Source: Sediminibacterium sp. (GTDB lineage: Bacteria; Bacteroidota; Bacteroidia; Chitinophagales; Chitinophagaceae). Taken from it: a stretch of DNA of 64,000 bases. A model generated the notes under the pieces. It was given only the letters and a program-made list of their open reading frames with translations, was not told the origin of the DNA and searched no databases. A program made the translations under genes and the position numbers. The stretch lies in contig NZ_JAUYTR010000005.1 in assembly GCF_030695065.1 (NCBI RefSeq), positions 227,806 to 291,805 of the forward strand, given 5' to 3'. Position 1 is the first letter of the stretch, and the number at the start of each line of letters is the position of its first letter. Shown piece after piece: positions 51,462-59,744 of the stretch.

Positions 51462-52631
51462 TTACAGTAATTCTTTTAGCGCAGCAGGCAAGAAAATGCG
51501 CGTAGGCACACTGCTCATAATCTTTAAATCGGTCAAAATACTACTTTCATTGTCTAGGAAGGCCAATACATTGTTGGCTTTATTCCCTTTAAATATTGCT
51601 GCGAATATTTCATCTCCTGGCATTTTATGAAAATGCAATACATGCAACAAAACAGCATCATATAAATGTCCTTTTGTATCATTCATGGTTTTGCCATAAG
51701 TTAAGTCTTTGCCTTTTTTAATGGCTTCAATTAACTGTGCAGTTCGTTTTTGAATAAACTTAAATGCATAACCACTGCTTGCCTTAGCTTGTCCGCCTGC
51801 AATTCCGATAAAAATATTTCTTCCTTTTGCATAGGAGAATTTTTTAGTGGTCATAGGAATCACCCCCTTTTCCTCGTGCAAAATTTCGAAGTCGTTGATG
51901 TGTAATTGTTCAGCAATGTATTTTTTCAACGCTGCATTATAATCATCATCGGCTAATAACTGTTCAGTAAATAATGTGTACTCAATTAATGCGGTATTAG
52001 CAGAAGTGGGCAATACATACATAAAGGTAGTCCCCTGTTCTTGCCCTACCCTGAAATCCATGAATACTGCTTTACTTGAATCAAAACAATCAGTGACTGT
52101 TTTAATTTCCCATCCTTTAAAATGTTGTAAAAAGTGATATTCATCAGCAGCTGCTTTAATAGGTTCAAATAAAATGCTGCTGAATACATACTCGGCATAG
52201 ATGATTTCACCATCAACTAATTCAACTCCGGCTAAATCGTTTGTACCTATGAATTCAAAAGTGGTATCAACCAATTTCTTTACAGACGCTTTTCTCCACT
52301 CAATATTGGGAGCCGCCAATGCATTGGTTTTTACATAATTGTAAAAATCAAGTCCCCTGATCATTTTATAGGTATAAGGATCTATTGATAGTTCCGAGGA
52401 ATAATGATTTGAATAGAAATTGAGTTTTGTCCATTGGTGATGCACAATGGACTCAAAAAGATCGGGCTTGGTTTCCCAAAAGCACCAAGTACGGTCATTT
52501 TGCTGCTTAGCATCAGCATCCACTACCAATATTTTTTTTGAAGCAAAGAAGGGATCAACAACCATTCTCATTAATAAACTCATGCCTGCGCAACCAGCTC
52601 CTGCAATAATATAGTCGTATTGTTTATTCAA
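51462..52631 (-). CDS. crtY: Lycopene beta-cyclase
   Basis: 389 residues, CrtY family. The dinucleotide-binding motif IIAGAGCAGMSL is at 8-19, DRTWCFWE near 46-53 is a family signature, and IGIAGGQAKASSGYAFKFIQ near 275 matches the CrtY pattern. The enzyme forms beta-ionone rings from the ends of lycopene. With cruF acting on the other end, it may work on one end only. It lies 4 bases after crtZ. Confidence 0.92.
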   Translation of the reverse strand: MNKQYDYIIAGAGCAGMSLLMRMVVDPFFASKKILVVDADAKQQNDRTWCFWETKPDLFESIVHHQWTKLNFYSNHYSSELSIDPYTYKMIRGLDFYNYVKTNALAAPNIEWRKASVKKLVDTTFEFIGTNDLAGVELVDGEIIYAEYVFSSILFEPIKAAADEYHFLQHFKGWEIKTVTDCFDSSKAVFMDFRVGQEQGTTFMYVLPTSANTALIEYTLFTEQLLADDDYNAALKKYIAEQLHINDFEILHEEKGVIPMTTKKFSYAKGRNIFIGIAGGQAKASSGYAFKFIQKRTAQLIEAIKKGKDLTYGKTMNDTKGHLYDAVLLHVLHFHKMPGDEIFAAIFKGNKANNVLAFLDNESSILTDLKIMSSVPTRIFLPAALKELL

Positions 52632-52635
52632 CTAG

Positions 52636-53103
52636 TTAAACTGCTTTTAGCTTTTCGTCTCTCCTTATTTTATCCCAGTATTTCTTTGCAACAATCAACA
52701 TACCAAAGCTCTCCCCTTCTTCTTTGTGCAAATGTTTGTGGTGCATTTTGTGCGCCCACCTAATTGCTCTAATATATCTGTTATTACTACGGGTAAATAA
52801 TTTAATGCGTTGGTGTATAATAATTTCGTGCACCAAAAAATAAGCGAAACCATATAAAGCAATACCTGCACCAATACTTACTGCCCAATAGTTTTGATTC
52901 ATGCTCCCCAACATGATACATAACCAGCTAGGTATGGCAAAAATCACAAAAAAAGCATCGTTCTTTTCCCAAAATCCAGGCCCTTTTTGGTGATGGTCTT
53001 CGTGCAGGTACCATAGAAATCCATGCATCACATATCGATGGGTTAGCCAAGTAATCCCTTCCATTACAACAAATACCAATAAGGTTACTAATACATAAAT
53101 CAT
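52636..53103 (-). CDS. crtZ: Beta-carotene 3-hydroxylase
   Basis: 155 residues. The four His motifs of the non-heme di-iron membrane hydroxylase are all visible: HRYVMH (HxxxxH), HEDHH (HxxHH), HEIIIH and HKMHH. Membrane helices lie at about 1-20, 50-70 and 75-95. It adds the 3-hydroxyl to beta rings. One base separates it from cruF. Confidence 0.93.
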   Translation of the reverse strand: MIYVLVTLLVFVVMEGITWLTHRYVMHGFLWYLHEDHHQKGPGFWEKNDAFFVIFAIPSWLCIMLGSMNQNYWAVSIGAGIALYGFAYFLVHEIIIHQRIKLFTRSNNRYIRAIRWAHKMHHKHLHKEEGESFGMLIVAKKYWDKIRRDEKLKAV

Positions 53104-53104
53104 C

Positions 53105-53779
53105 TTACAAGAAAATTCTTAGTGATAGAAAAAATAAAGCCTGTATAATCAACAAATGTATGGCAAAATGGTTTTGTGCTTTCATTCTCAGCTGTTGCTG
53201 AATGGCCAATAAAATGGCACTAATTACAAACCAACAAGCATAGTTGAGCATAGGGATTGTACCCCCCTCCCAAGTCCAGAATCCTAATTGAATGGCTACA
53301 GGCTCCATTAACCAATCAAAAAAAGTAGCCATTACAGCTCCATCTATTACAACAGACCATTTGATAATGGCCCTCGGTATTGGGGCTTCGTATTTTACCA
53401 ACATTACTTTATTCAATTGTTGCATTAATGACCCACAACAAAAAACAATCACAAACCAGTTCATCCCTATCAAAAATGGAACACCCATCAACTTTGGCCC
53501 CATAACAGTTCCATAAGCATAATTTCCAAATAAGATTCCGGTATTTACCCCAATCATTTCGGTAACCATACCTGTTGCAAAAGACAATAAAAAAAATGCA
53601 ACAAACCCTTTCTCTATCCGCTCTTGACTTGCTGCTAATAATACCCCCATTAAGATTAAAGTAAGGGGCGTATTATTAATGAACCAGTCTTTATAAGGCG
53701 TAAATAGAATACCTATTACACCAGTAATATGGAATAGTATTGCTAGAAATAGCGGTATTCTTGGCCTTGCGTATAACAT
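53105..53779 (-). CDS. cruF: Carotenoid 1',2'-hydratase-like protein (CruF family)
   Basis: 224 residues, seven to eight hydrophobic helices. The TEMIGVNTGILFGNYAYG segment (about 77-95), GVPFLIGMNWFVIVF and FFDWLMEPVAIQLGFWTW are signature parts of the CruF/DUF422 family. CruF hydrates the end group of acyclic or monocyclic carotenes, giving a 1'-hydroxyl. Its position next to a CrtD-type desaturase supports this reading. Five bases from crtD. Confidence 0.87.
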   Translation of the reverse strand: MLYARPRIPLFLAILFHITGVIGILFTPYKDWFINNTPLTLILMGVLLAASQERIEKGFVAFFLLSFATGMVTEMIGVNTGILFGNYAYGTVMGPKLMGVPFLIGMNWFVIVFCCGSLMQQLNKVMLVKYEAPIPRAIIKWSVVIDGAVMATFFDWLMEPVAIQLGFWTWEGGTIPMLNYACWFVISAILLAIQQQLRMKAQNHFAIHLLIIQALFFLSLRIFL

Positions 53780-53784
53780 GTTTG

Positions 53785-55287
53785 TTAATGCTTTTGTTTA
53801 TGCTGTTCGTTTACTAGGTTAGCCATAATGGCCGCACTCGATAAACAAAGTGGAATTCCTCCTCCTGGATGAACACTCCCCCCTACAAAATACAACCCTT
53901 TTGTGGTATTGCTGAAATTAGGGTGTCGCATAAATGCTGCAGTTTTGCTATTAGAGCTGGTTCCATACAATGAGCCCATATAAGAGGCTGTTTTAGACTC
54001 TATGCTAACTGGGGATAATACTTCTTCCACTTCAATGAGTGGTTCAATATCTTCTCCCAAAATATTACCTAATTTTTTGAGTATGGCGGTCTTATAGAAG
54101 TCTTTAATAGACTCCCAATCTTGTCCTTTATTAGCGGGAGCATTCACCATCACAAACCAATTCTCTTTACCCATTGGGGCCTGGATAGAAGGCTCTTGTT
54201 TGCTAGTTATATTAATATAAACTGTTGGATCAGCAAACGGTTGTTTGGTTTTAAACAATGATTCAAACTCCTTTTCATATTCGTTACTAAAAAAGATATT
54301 ATGCAAATCCAATTGCGAAAAGCTTTTATTAATTCCCCAATAAAAGATAAACGCACTGCTGCTTCTTTCTTGTTTTAATACTTTAGCTGCTTTAGCAGTA
54401 TCTCCTAATAACTGCTGATAAGTAAAATAAACATCCATATTGCTCACAACTATATCAGCAAATTGATTTTCATTATTCACCACCACACCCTTAACTACTC
54501 CTTGTGTTCGAATAATTTTTTCCACCCCATTTCCAAAATGAAATAATACTCCTTTTTTTAAGGCTAATTCATAGAGTGCATTGGTAATACTAATCATTCC
54601 TCCTTTAGGATAAAAAGTACCTTCATTGTGTTCCAAATGAGGAATCAAAGAAAGCATAGCTGGTGCTTTGTAAGGATTGCTTCCATTATAAGTTGCATAT
54701 CTATTAAACAATTGAACCAATTTAGCAGATTTGAAAGAGCGCATATTATAACTATTCAACGAATTGAACAGATAGGGCCATTTTACCGTTTGAATGGCTT
54801 TAAATATTGGTGCCTTAAATAGTGTTTGTATTTTATGTAGTGAGTATTGTAAAAATATTCCAGCAATATGATTGTATGCATCAGCCGATCTATTCAAGTA
54901 CCTATGTAAGTTTTCTACAGGCTCATTGGTTTTTGCTTGCAATTCTGCAGCAAATTTTTCATGATCGGCATAAGCACTAATAATAGTACCATCTTCATAA
55001 AAATAATTACAAGCAATAGGAACACGTTCATAACTAAAATAGTCGTGCATGGGTTCTCCAGCAAGTTCAAATAATTCTTCTATTAATTGAGGGCGTGTAA
55101 ACAAACTTGGACCAGCATCAAACTGATAACCACCTAATTCAAAATGACTCAGCTTACCACCAGGATAATCGTTTTTTTCAAAAACGGTAACTGCATATCC
55201 CATCACTTGCAATCGAATTGCTGCTGCTAAGCCAGCTACACCTGCTCCTATTACGATTGCATTTTTTGTGGGGGTAGTAGTACTCAT
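53785..55287 (-). CDS. crtD: CrtD-type carotenoid 3,4-desaturase
   Basis: 500 residues, phytoene-desaturase superfamily. FAD motif IVIGAGVAGLAAAIRL at 11-26; C-terminal GLYFVGGSVHPGGGIPLCLSSA. The internal LFNRYATYNGSNPYKAPAML segment (about 188-208) matches CrtD-type 1-hydroxycarotenoid 3,4-desaturases better than CrtI. With cruF next to it, the expected step is introduction of the 3',4'-double bond on a 1'-hydroxylated end. The operon holds a second, CrtI-type homologue. Five bases from idi. Confidence 0.85.
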   Translation of the reverse strand: MSTTTPTKNAIVIGAGVAGLAAAIRLQVMGYAVTVFEKNDYPGGKLSHFELGGYQFDAGPSLFTRPQLIEELFELAGEPMHDYFSYERVPIACNYFYEDGTIISAYADHEKFAAELQAKTNEPVENLHRYLNRSADAYNHIAGIFLQYSLHKIQTLFKAPIFKAIQTVKWPYLFNSLNSYNMRSFKSAKLVQLFNRYATYNGSNPYKAPAMLSLIPHLEHNEGTFYPKGGMISITNALYELALKKGVLFHFGNGVEKIIRTQGVVKGVVVNNENQFADIVVSNMDVYFTYQQLLGDTAKAAKVLKQERSSSAFIFYWGINKSFSQLDLHNIFFSNEYEKEFESLFKTKQPFADPTVYINITSKQEPSIQAPMGKENWFVMVNAPANKGQDWESIKDFYKTAILKKLGNILGEDIEPLIEVEEVLSPVSIESKTASYMGSLYGTSSNSKTAAFMRHPNFSNTTKGLYFVGGSVHPGGGIPLCLSSAAIMANLVNEQHKQKH

Positions 55288-55292
55288 CTCCT

Positions 55293-55817
55293 TTATTTAT
55301 TATGTTGCAAGTGCCATGCCTTCACCTTAGGATAAGCAATTAAAAACCAACTTGTAAATATTGCAGGTTCTGTTGCAATCAGTTGATCTATGTTTTCAAA
55401 TGTACGGAAAGCACAGTCTTTAACCTCTAAAGGATTGGGTTGAATATTCCCTTGATAGTTTCCTATAAATACATGGTCAAACTCATATTCGGTTAACCCA
55501 TTGTCGAATGGAGCTTTATACACAAAATCGAAGGCCTTCTCTAAGGGAGTATCAAAGCCCATTTCTTCTTGTAATCGCCTATGTGCAGCGTAAATGGTAT
55601 CCTCCCCTGGTTTAGGATGACTACAGCAAGTATTGGTCCATAAATTGGCACTATGGTATTTGCTGCTGGCTCTCTGTTGCAATAACATTTCGCCTGCATT
55701 ATTGAATATAAAAACACTGAAAGCCCTGTGCAACACAGCTTTTTCATGTGCTTCCATTTTTTCCATAAAGCCTAATTCCTGATCAGCTTCATTTACCAGA
55801 ATCACTTGTTCTAACAT
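55293..55817 (-). CDS. idi: Isopentenyl-diphosphate delta-isomerase (type I)
   Basis: 174 residues, Nudix fold. HRAFSVFIFN with QRASSKYHSANLWTNTCCSHP carries the catalytic Cys (TNTCCSHP), and the Nudix-type RRLQEEMGFD follows; a second active-site Glu lies in EYEFDHVFIG. It interconverts isopentenyl and dimethylallyl diphosphate, feeding carotenoid precursors. Four bases from crtB. Confidence 0.94.
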   Translation of the reverse strand: MLEQVILVNEADQELGFMEKMEAHEKAVLHRAFSVFIFNNAGEMLLQQRASSKYHSANLWTNTCCSHPKPGEDTIYAAHRRLQEEMGFDTPLEKAFDFVYKAPFDNGLTEYEFDHVFIGNYQGNIQPNPLEVKDCAFRTFENIDQLIATEPAIFTSWFLIAYPKVKAWHLQHNK

Positions 55818-55821
55818 GTAT

Positions 55822-56658
55822 TTAGAGCAGATTTAATTGACTTCTAATACCCGCTTTTGCCAAAATAAACATCTTACCGTGGTCGGGTATTCTAACCCTA
55901 GTGTCTAGAATTTTTTGTGGCTGAAGTTTCTTGATTTTCTTAAATAAACTCAAATAATATTTATAAGCAACATAAACACCAAAACGAGCTTTTAATGGCA
56001 ATTGAAGTATGCCCTCATATGCGTGATCAAAATCTTTTTGTATGTCTTCTTCTATTTTTAATTTGTCTTCCTGAGTAAAATTAGTGAAGTCGCAACCTGG
56101 AAAATACATACGATCCAAACCTTCGAAATCTGCCTTTAAATCTCTCAAGAAATTAACTTTTTGAAATGCAGAACCAAGGCTACATGCATAGGGTTTCAGC
56201 TGTTCGTAATTGGTTCTATTGCCATTGCAAAAAACATACAAACACATTAAACCAACTACTTCAGCACTTCCATAAATATATTCTTCATATCCAGATTTAT
56301 CATATTGCTTCTTTCCCAAATCCATTTCCATGCTATGCAAAAAAGCATCAATCAATTGAGGGTCTATTTTAAATTCATTTACCGTAAGTTGAAAGCTGTG
56401 CAAAATGGGGTTCAAAGAAATTTTCTGATCAATTGCTTTATAGGTTGCTGCTTTAAATTCTGCTAGTAATGTTTCTTTATCAAAGTCATGAAATGTATCT
56501 ACTATTTCGTCTGCAAACCTTACAAACCCGTAAATATTGAATACGGGTGTTCTAAGATCTTTATGCAAAAGACGAATAGAGGAAGAAAAACTAGTGCTAT
56601 AAAGCTCGGTAGTAATTCTGCTACATTCTTGGCTTACCTGGTGAAACAGTTTAATCAT
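55822..56658 (-). CDS. crtB: Phytoene synthase
   Basis: 278 residues from ATG 56658 (MIKLFHQVS). The frame is open 11 codons further, but the start that overlaps the crtI stop by 8 bases is the usual one. The two Asp-rich motifs are present: DEIVD (about 50) and DLKADFEGLDRMYFP (about 165-180). FSSSIRLL near 22 is also typical. It condenses two geranylgeranyl diphosphates to phytoene, the first committed step. Confidence 0.94.
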   Translation of the reverse strand: MIKLFHQVSQECSRITTELYSTSFSSSIRLLHKDLRTPVFNIYGFVRFADEIVDTFHDFDKETLLAEFKAATYKAIDQKISLNPILHSFQLTVNEFKIDPQLIDAFLHSMEMDLGKKQYDKSGYEEYIYGSAEVVGLMCLYVFCNGNRTNYEQLKPYACSLGSAFQKVNFLRDLKADFEGLDRMYFPGCDFTNFTQEDKLKIEEDIQKDFDHAYEGILQLPLKARFGVYVAYKYYLSLFKKIKKLQPQKILDTRVRIPDHGKMFILAKAGIRSQLNLL

Positions 56659-58150
56659 ATAATTTCGAAATTTCTTTCGCCACAACTTCACCGCTGATTA
56701 AGCTGGGAGGTACTCCTGGCCCGGGAACGGTAAGTTGCCCTGTAAAGAATAAGTTTTTTACTTTTTTACTTCTACACGATGGCTTTAAAACAGCAGTTTG
56801 TAGCAAAGTGTTCGCTAAACCATATGCATTTCCTTTAAATGCGCTGTATTCACTAATAAAATCGCTTTGCGCAAAGGTCTTTTTATAAATAATGGCGTCT
56901 TCAATTGACTGTCCAATCTGCTTTTCAATCCGTTTTACAATCAATTTAAAATATTTTTCCCTCAACTCATCTGTATCTCCTGTTAAGCCCGTTGCAACTG
57001 GTATTAATAAAAATAAGTTTTCACATCCAGCAGGTGCTACTGTAGCATCTGTAACTGAAGGAACACACATATAAAACAATGGATCGGTTGGCCACTCTTT
57101 GGTTGTATAAATTTCTTTACCGTGCAACCCAAAATCTGTATCAAAAAAAAGTGAATGATGTGGCACACCTGTTAAGCGTTTATTTAAGCCAATATAATAC
57201 AGCAAACAGCTGGGAGCCATTACACGTTTATCCCAATATGCGGGCGTATAGGTTTGGTATTGGGGCTGTAGTAAATCGGTTTCAACATGGTGATAATCTG
57301 CTCCGCCCACTACAACATCTGCTTCTAGATTAATCATCACTTTTCCTGCTGGCGTATTAGCCATACAAGAAACTGATTTTGCTATACCATTTTCTACATT
57401 AATTTGATTTACGCTATGATTGAATCGGAAATTGACCCCCAAAGAAATGGCTAAATCATACATGCCTTGCACAATTTCATACATCCCCTTATTAGGATAC
57501 CATGTTCCTCCTTTTATGTCGGCATAGTTCATTAAACTATACAATGCTGGCGTGTGTTCAGGTAAAGCACCTAAAAATAAAACGGGGAATTCCATTAATT
57601 CAACCAGCTTCGGGTTCTTAAAATACTTGCCCACATGAGATTTCATTGAATTAAATACATCCAATTTAAAAACTCCTTTTACTAAATCAATGTCTAAGAA
57701 TTCAGTGAGTGATTGCCCTGGCTTAAATACCAATTTGTTTACGCCTACTTCATATTTGTAGGCTGCTTCTTTCATGAATAAATCCAATTGCCTCCCAGCT
57801 CCTGGCTCTAGTTTTTCAAACAAATCTTTTAATGCTTGATAATTGGCTGGTATATCTATTACATCATCTGGCCAATACACCCTATAAGAGGGATCTAATC
57901 GGGTAAGCTGATAATAGTCGCTCACTTTTTTTCCAAACTGTTCAAAATAACGTTCAAATACATCGGGCATCCAATACCAACTAGGTCCCATATCAAAAGT
58001 GAATCCTTCGGCAGCGTACTTTCTGGCTCTACCACCTGGTAATTCATGCTTTTCTAGAACGGTAACTTTCCAGCCCGATCTGGCTAGAAAGGAAGCTGCG
58101 GACATGCCCGCGAAACCACTTCCGATAACGATCGCTTGCTTATTCTTCAC
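56651..58150 (-). CDS. crtI: Phytoene desaturase
   Basis: 499 residues. FAD motif IVIGSGFAGMSAASFLARSG at 7-26, then FDMGPSWYWMPDVFE, typical of Bacteroidota CrtI, and C-terminal LFFTGQLTVPGPGVPPSLISG. It desaturates phytoene to lycopene. It begins 25 bases after the ECF sigma gene and is followed, with overlap, by crtB. Confidence 0.93.
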   Translation of the reverse strand: MKNKQAIVIGSGFAGMSAASFLARSGWKVTVLEKHELPGGRARKYAAEGFTFDMGPSWYWMPDVFERYFEQFGKKVSDYYQLTRLDPSYRVYWPDDVIDIPANYQALKDLFEKLEPGAGRQLDLFMKEAAYKYEVGVNKLVFKPGQSLTEFLDIDLVKGVFKLDVFNSMKSHVGKYFKNPKLVELMEFPVLFLGALPEHTPALYSLMNYADIKGGTWYPNKGMYEIVQGMYDLAISLGVNFRFNHSVNQINVENGIAKSVSCMANTPAGKVMINLEADVVVGGADYHHVETDLLQPQYQTYTPAYWDKRVMAPSCLLYYIGLNKRLTGVPHHSLFFDTDFGLHGKEIYTTKEWPTDPLFYMCVPSVTDATVAPAGCENLFLLIPVATGLTGDTDELREKYFKLIVKRIEKQIGQSIEDAIIYKKTFAQSDFISEYSAFKGNAYGLANTLLQTAVLKPSCRSKKVKNLFFTGQLTVPGPGVPPSLISGEVVAKEISKLYD

Positions 58151-58175
58151 TTGATACGTAAGTTAATGAAATTTC

Positions 58176-58676
58176 TTAGAAACGCTGTACATGCGCTTTC
58201 AGCAGTTTTCTGGCAAAGTGAATTCTGCTTTTAATAGTACCCAACGGCTCTTCTAACATTTCTGCAATTTCGTGGTATTTATAGCCATCAAAATATAACA
58301 AAAATGGATTTCTAAAAATCTCTGGCAAATTATGAATAGCTTGTTTTACTTCCTTCATATTTATTCCAGCGATGGCTTCATTGGCAACAGCTCCTTGATT
58401 AAAGTCTAATAAGTATTCATTGGGCGTATTGTCGAAAATAGTTGCTTGCTTAGATTTTCTTCTGTAGTTGTTGATGAATATATTACGCATGATGGTGTAC
58501 AACCATGCTTTAATATTAGTACCAACATTGTACTTGTCTTTATTTGCCAATGCCCTAAACAAAGTTTCCTGATAAAGGTCTTTGGCCGCTTCTTGATCAC
58601 GTGTTAAAGTAACAGCAAATGGTTTCAAAAAATCCGCATTATTAACCAGCATTTGATTGAAATCTAGCGTAGACAT
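58176..58676 (-). CDS. ECF sigma factor at the head of the carotenoid operon
   Basis: 166 residues. Region 2 (about 12-80: ADFLKPFAVTLTRDQEAAKDLYQETLFRAL, then KAWLYTIMRNIFINNYRR) and region 4 (about 110-160: LPEIFRNPFLLYFDGYKYHEIAEML, then GTIKSRIHFARKLL). No anti-sigma gene follows; instead crtI starts 25 bases downstream. A MerR/B12 regulator lies upstream. A sigma factor between a LitR/CarH-type repressor and crt genes parallels LitR/LitS in Streptomyces (known biology), so it may drive light-induced pigment expression. Confidence 0.9.
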   Translation of the reverse strand: MSTLDFNQMLVNNADFLKPFAVTLTRDQEAAKDLYQETLFRALANKDKYNVGTNIKAWLYTIMRNIFINNYRRKSKQATIFDNTPNEYLLDFNQGAVANEAIAGINMKEVKQAIHNLPEIFRNPFLLYFDGYKYHEIAEMLEEPLGTIKSRIHFARKLLKAHVQRF

Positions 58677-58683
58677 GGCGTAT

Positions 58684-58750
58684 TGTTTAATTTATTATAC
58701 TGTAAAGTTAAACATAATAATCGACAAGTAAAGATATTTTTGTTTAATTT
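58684..58750 (-). promoter_or_regulatory. Candidate operator and promoter upstream of the sigma/carotenoid operon
   Basis: TGTTTAA (58684-58690) and TTAAACA (58708-58714) are inverted with 17 bases between. A third copy lies at 58741-58747, and TTGTTTAATTT is a direct repeat (58683-58693, 58740-58750). A -7-like TAACTTTA on the minus strand (58703-58710) lies within the inverted repeat, so a protein bound here would block the promoter. TGTTTAA also occurs upstream of the MerR gene (59733-59739). The region is AT-rich, so chance matches are possible. Confidence 0.4.
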
Positions 58751-58769
58751 TTACTAAAGAAATGTGAAA

Positions 58770-58795
58770 CAAAAAACCCGCTGATAGCGGGTTGA
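58770..58795 (-). terminator. Terminator after the MerR/B12 regulator gene
   Basis: AACCCGCT (58775-58782) and AGCGGGTT (58786-58793) form an 8-bp stem with a GAT loop. On the minus strand it runs into TTTTTTG. It separates the regulator from the sigma/crt operon. Confidence 0.88.
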
Positions 58796-58826
58796 TTGAT
58801 TGCTGTTTAAACATTATAATATATTG

Positions 58827-59705
58827 CTATAAGGCTGTTATGTATTCCATAACCTCAGAAAGTGACTTCTTAAATGACACATTTGTAGGGATTCGCTTCT
58901 TGTAATTCTGGGTTAAAGCTCCTGAAACAATCACTTGAAATTCAGGTATTCTGTTCTGCACATTTACCAAGAACTTTTCAAAATTGAAATTATTGGCAAC
59001 AGAAGTTAAATGAGAATATAAAAAGTCGGGCTTCTTTAAAGTAGCTACATATTCCACATCTTTTAAAGGCACATTGGCGCCCAAATAGATGACTTTAATT
59101 CCTCTACTCTTAAATAAATAATTGGTAAATAAAATACCCAATTCATGGTGTTCCCCCTCCGGCAAAAAGACTAATACCGTCTTTTTTTGAACCAATGGGG
59201 CATGGCAGGTTTCAATACCCATGATTAATTTTTGACGAATAATATTGGTGACCAAGTGCTCCTGAGCTGGGTTAATATGATTGGTTATCCATAAAATACC
59301 AATACGCTCTAAAAACGGAAAGATGATTTGTGGAATGGTTCTTTCAATTCCTTTAGACTTGATATAGCCATCTAAAAGCATCTCGAATTCTTCAATCTTC
59401 ATGTCGACCATGCAGCTTATCAACTCATTTACCATTCGCTCTATTTGTGCTTGCGATTGGTTCAGAGAAAGCGTTTTCTCACGCATTTCTGCCGCACTCA
59501 TTTTGTCTATATGGGAAATCTTAAAACCGTATTTGTTCAATAATGCAATATTGAGCACGGTTTTTAACTCATCCCCAGAATAATAACGGATATTGGTTTC
59601 TGTGCGCTGTGGGTTTAGGAACGAGTACCGCTGCTCCCAAATACGGATGGTATGCGCTTTAATACCCGACAGGTTTTCTAAATCTTTGATTGTAAAGGCA
59701 TTCAT
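58827..59705 (-). CDS. MerR-family regulator with B12-binding domain (CarH/LitR type)
   Basis: 292 residues. The MerR helix-turn-helix is at 1-70 (FTIKDLENLSGIKAHTIRIWEQRY). The cap/helical-bundle part has W139 followed by nine residues and E149-H150, the W-x9-EH motif of CarH photoreceptors. The cobalamin fold follows with E185-x-H187-E-x-G190, where H187 is the lower axial ligand, and GIKVIYLGANVPLKDV. In CarH, adenosylcobalamin makes a tetrameric repressor that falls apart in light (known biology). Position beside the ECF-crt operon indicates light control of carotenoids. The residue after W139 is Ile, where Thermus CarH has His132. Confidence 0.9.
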   Translation of the reverse strand: MNAFTIKDLENLSGIKAHTIRIWEQRYSFLNPQRTETNIRYYSGDELKTVLNIALLNKYGFKISHIDKMSAAEMREKTLSLNQSQAQIERMVNELISCMVDMKIEEFEMLLDGYIKSKGIERTIPQIIFPFLERIGILWITNHINPAQEHLVTNIIRQKLIMGIETCHAPLVQKKTVLVFLPEGEHHELGILFTNYLFKSRGIKVIYLGANVPLKDVEYVATLKKPDFLYSHLTSVANNFNFEKFLVNVQNRIPEFQVIVSGALTQNYKKRIPTNVSFKKSLSEVMEYITAL

Positions 59706-59744
59706 ACAATAGTAACGCTGCGAATCCAGATTTGTTTAAAAGAT

